From positions 16,126,319 through 16,190,318 of the forward strand of contig CM075852.1 of NCBI GenBank assembly GCA_037975125.1: a stretch of DNA of 64,000 bases, written 5' to 3'. Source of the DNA: Latrodectus hesperus. Lineage: Eukaryota > Arthropoda > Arachnida > Araneae > Theridiidae. The position numbers and the translations under genes were made by a program. This document shows, one piece after another, positions 46,111 to 64,000 of this stretch. Every line of letters begins with the position of its first letter. Position 1 is the first letter of the stretch. The notes under the pieces are model-generated. The model worked only from the letters and a program-made list of their open reading frames with translations. It made no database searches and was not told where the DNA came from.

Positions 46111-47279
46111 CTCTTTGCCAATTGAGCATTGATGACGTCATGTTACGATCCCATACTCCCACGCGAAAAAATGTAAATAGAATACTTTTCTGCTTTTAGC
46201 CGTAGGGAATGCAGATGCGTACGCAGCGAAATAATTTCTTGTAAATATATATATGTCCTCCTATAATGATTTTTAATAATAAATAGATATTAGAGAATTT
46301 TTATGGATCATGTGTTTAGATAGAATGTCTCCTGAAAGAATCCCGGGACGAATTAAGGTAAGAGTAAATTTTCGCTTACCACTTGATTTCTTTTGGTAAT
46401 TGTATTGTTACCGAATGGGGTGGTGATGGCCACAGGTGCATTAGGAAATGGCTTAAAGTGCTAACGTTGAAGTCCTGGATCTTGAATCTATTCATGAGCA
46501 GTTTCTCTCACCTAATGTTACTTCTGTTTTCCAGCTTATGGGTCGGGATAAAATAAACAGGTTTAAGAGTGAAATATCGAAAGGTACTTTAAAAAAAAAG
46601 TGATTATGGTCTTGGAGCGACCTAATAATTTTCTCGGAACAATGCATTTGTCAATCAATGCTTAAAAAGACGTAAAAAGAAAACTTAAATATCGAAAGCA
46701 TTTCAACATAGAGGCTTTATTAAAGAAACTAACGTAACTGCAGAAAGCCGAGGTAATTTACCTGATAACTTGAGCGAAGTATGCATGAATTCTGACAAAG
46801 AATTTGCTGCCTAAAAATTTTTGCGAGGAATTTTGTATATAGGCATACATGTGGTATGTATGGAAGAATATCAGATGATTAAATTATGGAGAATATGATG
46901 AAGGAAATGAAAAAGCTATCAGATAACAGCAAGAATAAGATGACGTCTAAAAAACAAGCAGCTGATCAGTTAGCCATTTGAATGCCTAACAGAACTAAGC
47001 TATTTTTTGGAGGGGGAAAATAGTGAAATGCGTTGGAAAAAATGGAAAAACATATTTTTAAAAATTAATCTTTTAAACACCGAAACAGATAAACGATTAC
47101 TTCGCCTGATTTTTATCAATAAATATTATTTTTTAGTATAAATCGTATTTTCCATGTGTTCTTACAGTGCATTTTAAATAATTTTTTTCTAATAATCCTT
47201 TTTTTATAAAGAATAAGTACTTGGATAAAAAATCTTATTTTAATAATCTAATGCATTATTTTTCTATTATACAAACTGT

Positions 47280-48440
47280 TTTACATCCCAAAGAACAGAA
47301 TCTGAGTTTGGCTGGGGCATATGGGGCAGTTTGCCCTGGGCCCCTAGTCGAATAGAAATTTCCTTTTACGTTGTCAATCGAATAGAAAATTTGTTGTTAT
47401 GAAACAGAGGGAGCCCTCAAAAAAGTTTTTGACATTAGCTTCAATTATGCTAAGTCGGGCCTTGCTTACGAGTTTTTCAGTATTCGTAAAAAACATGAAT
47501 CCACTGTATTTATAAATACAGAGAAATAGCTCTATAAAATAGTAGAAATTACTGTTATAAACTTTAGGTACGAGTTTTTGAAGTGGAAAGTACTGCTAAA
47601 CAACAGCAGAGGAAATGGGTGACATGTTTCACGTTTCTGCTTAACGTTTGTGAGAATCAGTGAGTGAAAGTTTTCGGATTTACTCCACTGCGATATATGA
47701 ATATGACTCATTATCTATGAAAAGTTTTTCTCAGTTGAAAAGACACAGGTAAAGCTACGAAAAGTCTTATAATACAAATTTGAGCATTAGATTAGTTGCT
47801 ACATTTTGTCAAATACAAGTTAGGACAACGCCTTTCAGGATAGAAAATCCAGAACTCTTGATTGTAGCTGACTGAAACAGCTAATTCTAGCTGTTTTGAA
47901 CTAATGGGATGTTACAGTTTTACTGGTGTACATAAATGGTTTTGAGTAATTAAGATCTTACAGAGTTTCTTTCGTTGCTACAAAGGGAATATGGTCTACT
48001 ATTATTGAATAGATTTCCTAGAGTATTTGCCAATTAGGTTAACCACTTGGATATGTTGAAAGCAATTATTTCCTAAATAATATATTTAAATTTTTTTCAA
48101 TAAAAGCGCCTTAAGGATTTTTATTTGATTAGAGGATGATTAGAAATATAGATAAAAAAAGTGTTTTTACTGAAAATATGCATAAATTTAAATAATTAAC
48201 GTTTTTGTGAAAAAACTCGATTCCTACTTAATGCGAGCTATAAGCTCCAAAACTTTCTGTCATATTACTACTACAAAAATTATAAAATTTTGTAAAAAAG
48301 TTATTATGACAGAAAATTTGAAAAGGTGAAGCTTGAATGAATATATAAATAATTTTTAAATATTTTAAAATATATATATGACATATAGATATTATACCAC
48401 CGATCGACTATTGGTCGAAAAAATCCGATTTCTATCAGGT
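47280..48440. other. unassigned intergenic DNA upstream of AHCY
   Basis: A G/C-richer patch at 47300-47470 (GGGGCAGTTTGCCCTGGGCC) looks like transposon debris. The rest shows no gene. Confidence 0.4.
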
Positions 48441-48449
48441 TTTTGATAT

Positions 48450-48654
48450 TACGATTTCTAAATAATACAGCTGCCAACAAAGCCTCACCTTAGGCGGCAA
48501 GTAGTCACTTGATTAAAGTTGCCGGCTTTTTTCTGCGGACATCAACCATAAATTTCTCTCTTTTCATCCAACTGCCTGATAGTTAGCACGTGCAATCATT
48601 GTAGCAGACAGCAATTTGTTTTAGTTTCTTTTACTGAAATAAAAATCTTGAAAT
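48450..48654 (+). promoter_or_regulatory. AHCY promoter / 5' UTR region
   Basis: About 200 bases less AT-rich than their surroundings, directly upstream of the AHCY start, with GCCGGC and a palindromic GCACGTGC E-box (48586-48593). A Myc/Max or similar bHLH factor could bind it; this is inferred. Confidence 0.45.
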
Positions 48655-55972
<7,318 letters not shown>

Positions 55973-58900
55973 AAATTTAGGAAATAAATCTTATACTTTT
56001 GATAAATTTTGTTTCATTATTTTCGTGTGGCACTAAATCACATTCTCTTCACATTTATTACTATCACTTCTAATTTTTTTGTAAAAATAAATTTCTGAAC
56101 TGTTGTGATTATTTGTATGCTATGTTTAATAAAGAAGCTAAAAATATATTGAAAGAATTTATAAAATTTTTATTTCACAAAAGTTTTGTCAGCATTTTCT
56201 GTTATTCCATAAAATAAACTTTTTCTCCCCACATTTTATTTTTTAAATAAATTACACATTTTTTTGAAAGGTAATACTTTAATTAAGCATTACTTTTTTA
56301 TCGTGATCTTTCAAAATTTGCTTTCCTTACATTAAAAATTTAATTATCTATGGTTTCTTTTTATTTTGCATATTAATCACTAATAAGAATTAATCAGAGC
56401 TAACTTGAATACTCTATGATAATATTTAAAATAATATAAAGAACAGAAATTTTATGAAATTGTTTTTCATTAAATATATATATATTTGTAATTGATATGT
56501 TCTTAATGAGAATATTTTAAACATTCACAATAAAAATTATAAGCTCATAAGTACTCTAAACTTGCATAATAAATGATCAAAAACTGTTAAAACAATATTT
56601 GACGTAATAAGCTTAAATTTATAATCTTATTTCTTTTGAATTTAAGTATACTCTTTGTCAAGAGTATTATTTTTGTAAAACTATGAATGGAATTTTTTTT
56701 TTACTGTTGGCCTTCATTATTTGTAATTTTCTGTAAGTAAAAAAAAAGCTTTGTAAACATTTTAATATTTTTGTGTAAAAATAAATATTTAGTGATCTGG
56801 ATGCTTTTAAATTTCTAAATTGCAACTTTAATCATTAACATTTAGCTATATAAACTTGTCTCTTGTAGTTTTAATTAAATTTCATTATAAGTACTCAAAA
56901 TTTATTGATATTTTCTAGACATTTTTAGTAATTATTTCAAAGAATGAATTAATAAAGTTGTGCATATCCTTAATATTAGTTTTCATCAACAAAAATGTAC
57001 TTTTGCAACTTATACCCTTTTTACATTAATTTCTCATCCTTGCATTTCGTTGAACAAAGCAATATTTATGTTTTTGCAAAGTTCATATATTTCTAATTTT
57101 GTATGTAAAAATGTATACTGTATTTATGATGAATAATTTCTTATACTAAAAAAGTACATAATTGTGTCATCAGCTGCAGTTTCAATTCAAAATTTTGACA
57201 TTCAAATTGGAATTAAATTTAGAATACAAATGTGTGATAATCTAACAATGTTAAATCAACCCTATAAAAAATTATGTTGTTATACACACAAAAAAAAGTA
57301 TTCATTAAAAAATTACTATAAATTTGAATCTTTGATTACTCAAAATTTCCTTAATTCTAATATTTAAAACCTTTTTTTTTCTTTGTTTAAAAATTTTACA
57401 AATTTTTTTATATTGTAAAATGTATTTTCACAAATTCAAAATCATTACAATATATTTAATCTTTCAAAATTAAATGTTAAAAAAGAATTTAGAATGAAGA
57501 AATAATACGTGAAAAACACAGTGCAGAATTTTCTAGTGTATCTTAAAGGGAATCCACTGTTTCTAACTTAACTTTCAGGTTATCTATTGTTTCGTTTTAC
57601 TTTTTAAATTATCTATTTGGATGTAGTAAATTTTGAATTGCTAATAGTATTCATCTTAGAATAAAAAATTGTAATATGTCAAAATCGTGTGATGATAGTT
57701 TTTTAATATATGCTTTGAACTGCCCGAATAGCAATGACATAATCCAATTTATTTCTATAAGTATTAAGAAATCACCAAAAAAAACATTTTAAATAAATTA
57801 TAAAAATTCTTACCAAAATTTGTTTTTTTGAGATACCAATCAAGATAAATTAAGCAAATACGAATGCTACAGAACATTTTTGAAAATACATGTTTCACAT
57901 TATTAAAGTAATGTACTCCCAGTCTCTTATTTTTTAATTCTCTTATAATTAATGATAATTAAAGTTATTGAACTTATTTAATATAAGTTTGTGTGTGTAA
58001 AATATTAATAATACAAACATCTTTTTGAATAAATTAGTTTAGTAAAGATAATTTTTCTTAATATACATAAATATTTCTTTAGCTGAGTGTAAACTTTTTA
58101 TTAAAAAATCTGCAAATTATTAAGATCAAATTAATTTTTGCTAGCAGTTTTATGTCTTAATAATCATAGTAAAAAACATTTGTAACATTTAGAACTTTCC
58201 TTTTAAATAGTACACAGTTTAGAATAATGTATTCCAAATTAAAGTGGCAATCAATATTTTTAGGAATGATTAAGAAAAGTGAAAAATGTTATCTCTTAAT
58301 TTGATATTCAAATCACAAATCTAGTATTGCAACCTTTTTCTGCGATTTTTTCGATATCAAGTTTAAAAGAAGTGTTCTTTGATAATTGATAAGTATAATT
58401 TCGAGAATTTTTTAATCTACAGAGAGAAAATCGGTTATTCTTTATCTTTAATATACAGAAAAAGTCGATCTTCCGTCCTAGTTCTGTTTTTAAAAATTCT
58501 TTGCGAAAAGAAAGTTGAAATTTAAATCATTAATCACGGAATGTTCGTATTAATTTTACTTTTATTTCCAGTTAAATAATTTTTTATTCTGAAATTTTAC
58601 AATTACTTAATACAAAATTTTCCATAAAACGTGCTTTTATTGTTGAATTACACTATTTAGTAAATAATTATGTTATGATTTTTCTTAAACATATTTTGTC
58701 ACGCTGTTGAAAAGAATTTTATGTAATTATTTATCCTATTATATATACATGAAAACAGTTTTATTTAGGAATTTTAAGAAGTGGCTTGTAGAATGTAGTT
58801 ATTTTTAAATAATGACAAATGAATGCAATATGTATTTAATAATTTAGAATTTTTTCAATGATTTGTATCATTAAAATTTTACATCACTGTCCTAGTTATA

Positions 58901-59700
58901 AAGATGTTAATTATTGCTAGAATTTGCTTGAAATAATATTTATTGAAAAGATTTACGTATTTGATGCAACAATTATTTAAGAAAAATGCTTTAAATTTTC
59001 TTACTTTTAAAATTTCAAAATTATCGCAAATTTCTTAAAGATAAATCCAATAACATCTAAAATTGTAATTATTAAATAATCACGTGCTTTGCCATGATAA
59101 AAATTCACAAGATCTAATAATTTTTTTAAACGTTTTGAAGAATAGTTTACCTTGAGTACTTAGAGTTTTTCTTTGTATTCGCAAATTTAACGAAATAAAG
59201 CAATTTATGCATCTTATTTTTAATATTAAATCATTTATAAAAAAATGAATATTGCAATATATTTGAAATACTAGCTAAATATTTAAAATACCAAAAAACT
59301 TGAAAATGTCAAGCATAAAAAGAGCTCATAAGTTTTCTAGTTAGTGACAGTTACTATAATAACAAAATCTATTCTTCAAATGTTAATTAAAAGCGATATT
59401 TAGAGGAGTACCTTATGTTATTCTCAAAATCTCGATTCTACAAACCTATTTAATATGTACATAAAAAACGAATGAATTATAAAAATCAACTAAAATTTTA
59501 TATTCAAAATTAATAAAGCATTGTAATGCTTGAATACAAAGAAAAGTGCAATAAACAAAGAACAATACTATTTTTCAAATTTTCTACAAAAGTACGTTTA
59601 TTTACATATAAAGGCTGATATTTGAAATTAATATATTTGTAAAAGTATTTTTTCATGTTTTAAATGTTTTGTGTGTGTGTGTATTAAAAATTTTCTATTC
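55973..59700. other. AT-rich intergenic DNA after AHCY
   Basis: The first 200 bases or so are probably AHCY 3' UTR. Beyond that I see only low-complexity AT-rich sequence with chance frames. Confidence 0.55.
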
Positions 59701-59709
59701 TATTCACTG

Positions 59710-59812
59710 TAACTCGAATCTCGTCGCATGGGGTATATTGGAGCTTAGGTGTAAGCATCAAGCCCGGGTATAGCCATAGGAATTTTTACCTAGGGTAAAA
59801 AAAAAAAAGCAA
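59710..59812 (+). repeat. possible retroposed fragment with A-tail
   Basis: A less AT-rich block (ATCAAGCCCGGGTATAGCC) ending ACCTAGGGTA followed by about 12 A. The shape fits a short SINE/LINE 3' end, but the family is not recognised. Confidence 0.35.
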
Positions 59813-61500
59813 GCAAATTAAATATAAGCACCATAATAAAAGTTTCGATTTTATTTTATTTCACATTAAAATTTTTTTAATTATGTTTTAATAAGTTGAC
59901 TTTTTTTAAAGTTCGCACTAACAAATGTTTGGATTATATTTATTTATTTAATTTTCATTATCAGATTTTTTAGATTCTCAAATTCAATTAATCTAGTTAA
60001 AATAAGTTTTCCTTATAATAGAATCTCTTAGGGGGGCATTGAACCACCGTTTTATTAATTTAAATTGAGAGTTTCCATTTTTTTCAATGATTAAATTTTT
60101 TCTTCATTTGCTATAAGCCATAAAGTTATTTGAGGAAAAAATTTCTTTAAATAAATGGAGAGCAATATATTGGTGTTGTATTTTAAATTTGCAATTTATT
60201 TCAGATATTGTTCACAAATTTAATATTTTGTGAAATTGTTTTCACTTCTTTCCTAAAATTGCAAAAAATCTTAAAATATCTACACGAAGAAAAAAAAATT
60301 TTTTTCCAGCAAAGTTCTCATTTGAATGTTTCATTGAATTTTTTTTTATTTTCACATAAATCACCGTTTATATACGATGATGTAACTGAAGAGAGAAAAT
60401 TATTAAAAATATCAGATTCTTCTATTTTAAAAATAAAGATTAATAAATCTAAACTAATCCTTTTAATTTTCTCTTGTGGATTTCATTACTTTTCAATATG
60501 AATTACTAATATAATTCAGATTTTTACAAAAACAAACTGGTCTTCTCCGTTGTTATGGAGGGTTTAACTATTCTAACCCAATAAAAATCTTATTAATCGA
60601 TATTTTTATTAATTTTATTATTAATTTATTTTTTTAATTTATTAATTTATTTTTATTAATTTTTTATTAGTTTCAAATAAAAAGTGAAATTCTCTTTCTA
60701 GAAATTTGGATAATTTAAATAATTGCTTATCCCTTTTTAAATCTGAATAATTAAAAAAAATCAATATATAAATTATTGTCATTTTTACATAGTGGATGCA
60801 TTTTATTTACGATAAAAAAATATATATGTACCTCTCTTGTGTCGACGAAATATTGATTTTGTTTATGTATCTGTATGATTAATATAATTTGTATATTAAA
60901 ATTAAGTATTCTTTATTATGATTGTTCCAGTTAAACATGCTTAAAATGTAGCATTAATTATTTTTAATTAAATATTGATCAAATAATAATAATTATTTTT
61001 AACTGGTTTATGTTTCCTAAGAAACTTAAAAGTTTAAATTTTTAAATCTTAAATAATATTTTCGTATCTATTTCATTACATTTTTATGAAAATTGATGCA
61101 TCATAATAAACATTTTCATGAAAAATGAATTAATTGTATGAATTATAATTTATAGTGCATAATTAAAAATAAGAGGATGATTTGAAAATCTTATTCAAAA
61201 GTGATGGGGAATTGCTTTTTTTGGTACAAGGAGATGGAAAGGATAAAAAGGCAAAAAATGTGTTTCTGGACACTTCAACGATACCGTATTACAAGTAGAT
61301 TCTGTGCAAAACAGTTAGGAATAATATTTTTTAAATGAAAACCATTTTTTTTATTAAACTCAGATAGTTATAAATAAAATTCTTAGCAAACAATTTTCTC
61401 AGAGGGCATAATCATGGAATCATTTATTTGTCAGCAATATAAGAATGAATAAAAAAATAGGTCTGTAATGCTTGTAAAGTTTTTCAAGAAAATTTCAAAA
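59813..61500. other. AT-rich intergenic DNA
   Basis: No gene, RNA or defined repeat seen. Confidence 0.5.
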
Positions 61501-61529
61501 GGCACAAATAAACCTCGCTATTTCTTTCA

Positions 61530-61855
61530 GTCTTGGTTGCAAGTCAGGACTCTACATCACTAATGTTGTTGCAGCAGCATGCTTCCCTGTACCGAGTCCT
61601 GAGTTGGGATCCACCAGTTATACAGAAGCAGCTGGGTGGAGTCTTCGGTATTTTGAACCAGGGATCAAGTGAAATACCCTCAATACTTAACCTGCCACCC
61701 ACAAAGGTAACATTTCACTTGGAAGACATTGCGATCACGCCCTATTTTAAAGACTTTAGCGAATACGACTGATCTTCGTTTAAGCCAAGATTCGAACTCA
61801 CTACCTTCCGATAGTGAGAACGACGTCCTAACCAAACCGTAATGTCCCCATCTGA
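61530..61855 (-). mobile_element. tRNA-derived SINE, copy A
   Basis: On the minus strand it begins with a tRNA-like head containing the B box GAGTTCGAATC (61799-61789). A body follows that aligns with copy B at 63430-63715; for example CTTCGGTATTTTGAACCAGG here matches CTTCGTAATTTAGAAGCAGG there. No coding capacity; the plus-strand frame at 61533-61772 is incidental. Confidence 0.65.
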
Positions 61856-61984
61856 AGGGGAAAAAAAGTTATGATGTGTGTGAAAAAGAATTAACCCATC
61901 AAATACTCGATTTTTGGGAAAAATCTCGACAATGCAGTTAGAATATTAAAACAATAAAAAAAAACTATCAAAAATTTGTCAATT

Positions 61985-62290
61985 TTAAAAAAAATTAATG
62001 CTTTGACACCACGTAGTGTACAGCCAAATGGATGAAGGTCATTGTAAGGCATTTTAATATGTACTGCGCGAATTTCATTCCGGGACGACTTTTCATGAAA
62101 AGCGGGTGTATTCTCGAGTCGTAAGTGAGGAAACCTAGAAAACTCCAAAGCACTCACCACCGCAGGCGTACATGCAAAAGGCACGAGTGTCACATCCATC
62201 TCCCGTTATATAACATGGACTGGGATCAAACCCGGGACATTTCGCTCCAAAGATTAAGGCGTCCTACCCCTGAAAGAATTGTGAGACCCA
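61985..62290 (-). mobile_element. second tRNA-like SINE, different family
   Basis: On the minus strand: an A-box-like GGGTAGGACGCC followed by a B-box-like GGGTTTGATCCC (about 62239-62228), then a body ending near GTGTCAAAGCATTAA and a T-rich run. Its body does not match copies A and B. Confidence 0.5.
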
Positions 62291-62527
62291 TAAACTACTG
62301 CTTGTAAGTCTTAAAGTTGCAATCAAAATACACAGGAAAAAAGGAATAGTTAATTTTGTTTGGCATTTTTAACCAAATTAACAATTGGCTCATATGAGAT
62401 GGTGACAGCGGTATTAATTGCATTATATGAATATAAATTTTTGCTATGAAATTAACGAAATTTCGATGATTTTGAACTATTACTAAATTTTTCAAAAATA
62501 CCAGAGTTAGATAATCTGCAATTACTG

Positions 62528-62529
<2 letters not shown>

Positions 62530-62592
<63 letters not shown>
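62530..62592. repeat. (TA)n microsatellite
   Basis: About 31 TA units. Confidence 0.95.
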
Positions 62593-62600
<8 letters not shown>

Positions 62601-62629
62601 TGTTAGATAGTATATTTATAAAATGCAAT

Positions 62630-62815
62630 GAATATAATGAAACAAAATACAATGAAAAATGCCAAATGGAGAATATTACATTGAAAATATTAAATGCCAA
62701 ATGTAGAATATTAAATGGAAAACAATATATTGAAAATATTAAATGGAAAATAATACATTGAAAAGAATACATTGAAAAGAATTACATTGAAAGTACTTGA
62801 AAGAAATTTCAAAGA
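62630..62815. repeat. degenerate minisatellite between two (TA)n arrays
   Basis: Short units around ATTGAAAATATTAAATGGA are repeated with variation across the whole interval, for example near 62680, 62728 and 62757. It is flanked by (TA)n at 62530-62592 and 62830-62882. Confidence 0.75.
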
Positions 62816-62827
62816 AAAATAGATTGC

Positions 62828-62829
<2 letters not shown>

Positions 62830-62882
<53 letters not shown>
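62830..62882. repeat. (TA)n microsatellite
   Basis: About 26 TA units, followed by a GATA/TATC-like run (62888-62915). Confidence 0.95.
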
Positions 62883-62887
<5 letters not shown>

Positions 62888-63182
62888 TATCGATCTATAT
62901 ATAGATAGATAAAGATCGACAGATAATCTGTAGAAAAATCATTAAATTAATTACAATTAAGTAAATATACAGGGCATACTTAATACCTTTTAATTAAACG
63001 ATACTTTTAAATAGCATGCTATAGAAATAAGAGATTAGTTTTATTAATTACATTTTGACAGTGGAGTAAATTTAGTTGTAGTTTGAATTCATAAAACTTG
63101 TTGAGATGTTATATAATTATGAATAATAACCAAACAATTATATTTTCTGGAAAAGACAAGAGAGAGTTTCATGATATATATA

Positions 63183-63277
63183 TACTTCGCACACCAGGGC
63201 CCTCGGTCATGAAAACAGTTATGGACACTGTAGGCCTTGGCCCACATGGGCTGTCGTGCCATGGAGTTTAGAGTTTA

Positions 63278-63278
<1 letters not shown>
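63183..63278. repeat. GC-richer repeat unit joined to a (TA)n tail
   Basis: A block including ACCAGGGCCCTCGG and TGGGCTGTCGTGCCATGG runs directly into the (TA)n array at 63279. Its form suggests a SINE-like unit with a simple-repeat tail, but no promoter boxes were identified. Confidence 0.4.

Positions 63279-63362
<84 letters not shown>
63279..63362. repeat. (TA)n microsatellite
   Basis: About 42 TA units, the longest in the window. Confidence 0.95.
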
Positions 63363-63369
<7 letters not shown>

Positions 63370-63429
63370 CATAACACACCTGGTTAGTAGGATATTTCAT
63401 CTTTTAATCACAATAGGCGGATGTGATGA

Positions 63430-63715
63430 CACCTTACACAGGGGAGCATCTAGTGCATGTGCCCTCAGGGCCCCGAGAATGAGTAAGTCTTCGTAATTTA
63501 GAAGCAGGGACCAAGAAGAAGACCCCCCCCCAGATTCGGCATGCCACCCTAGAGGTAAGATTTCACATGGAGATTAAGGGACTACGATCACCGGATATTT
63601 AACGTGCCTCAGTCGCAGTTAGCAAATACTACGGATCTTTGATTGGGTCGGGGTTCGAAACCACCACCTTCCGAGAGTGTGAACGAACCAGGCTGCCGCG
63701 GCCGGTTTCGTAATA
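63430..63715 (-). mobile_element. tRNA-derived SINE, copy B
   Basis: On the minus strand: head AGCCTGGTTCG (A-box-like), then the B box GGTTTCGAACCC (63662-63651), then a body homologous to copy A. The less AT-rich composition contrasts with the flanks. Confidence 0.7.
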
Positions 63716-64000
63716 TACATTCATCTATTTACGAAACAAAGATCAATCGGCTTTAATAATGTCACTACTACAATTGCCTAGATAAAGCATTACAATAATA
63801 ATTAAAAGTGAATGATATATTTTTATTAATTATTAATAAATAGTAACATCATTCATTGGTTTAAAAGTAATATGAAACAGAAAACTTGTTGTATGAAATG
63901 ACATTATTCATTAGTCGAATACTTTGTATGATTTTATTGGTTTCTTTAAAGAATTCTCTTTATTCTTAAAGCAATACACCTAAAACCTGATAAATGCTTT
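63716..64000. other. AT-rich end of window
   Basis: Nothing recognised. Confidence 0.5.

Noticed and set aside
60208..60501. 97-codon plus-strand frame
   Set aside because: Phe/Lys/Ile-rich chance frame in AT-rich DNA without splice context or motif.

Overview
The window is arthropod nuclear DNA. Very AT-rich sequence carries widely spaced GT-AG exons, long introns, (TA)n microsatellites, tRNA-derived SINEs and many decayed transposons. A spider or other arachnid is my best guess from the style of the repeats and of the AHCY protein; this is inference and was not tested by any search.

Three housekeeping genes can be assembled exon by exon. (1) A roadblock/LC7 dynein light chain (DYNLRB type) lies on the minus strand in four coding exons between 17260 and 9043 (97 aa). 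(2) V-type proton ATPase subunit d (ATP6V0D type) lies on the plus strand in eight coding exons between 17730 and 42984 (348 aa). (3) Adenosylhomocysteinase (AHCY) lies on the plus strand in nine coding exons between 48655 and 55972 (433 aa). All exon joins keep the reading frame and all three proteins look intact. Genes 1 and 2 are head to head with 469 bases between their start codons. That gap holds an ETS-like CCGGAAGTG and an NRF1-like element, so it is probably a shared bidirectional promoter. A TCACGTGA (CLEAR/MITF-like) box lies just inside intron 1 of the V-ATPase gene.

Layout: 1-~850, mariner relic; ~1480-2000, possible hAT relic; 2119-3380, complete but dead mariner with both terminal repeats; 3381-9042, AT-rich gene-free DNA; 9043-17260, DYNLRB with a local duplication, a ~129-bp tandem array and LINE debris in its introns; 17261-17729, shared promoter; 17730-42984, ATP6V0D. 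The ATP6V0D introns hold a MITE, a Jockey-like LINE fragment, a young Ty3/gypsy LTR element and a Tc1 relic. 42985-48450 holds a 74-bp palindrome, a pogo/Tigger relic, a LINE fragment and a hAT-like end. 48655-55972 is AHCY. 55973-61500 is empty AT-rich DNA. 61500-64000 holds SINEs and (TA)n arrays.

The most unusual object is the LTR retrotransposon at 24350-28438. Its two LTRs are nearly identical and it has a 4-bp target duplication. Its single 935-codon open frame joins Gag directly to integrase. Protease, reverse transcriptase and RNase H are missing without breaking the frame, and the open frame starts inside the LTR. It looks like a recent, non-autonomous gag-int derivative. I found no prokaryotic features, CRISPR arrays or rRNA/tRNA genes.
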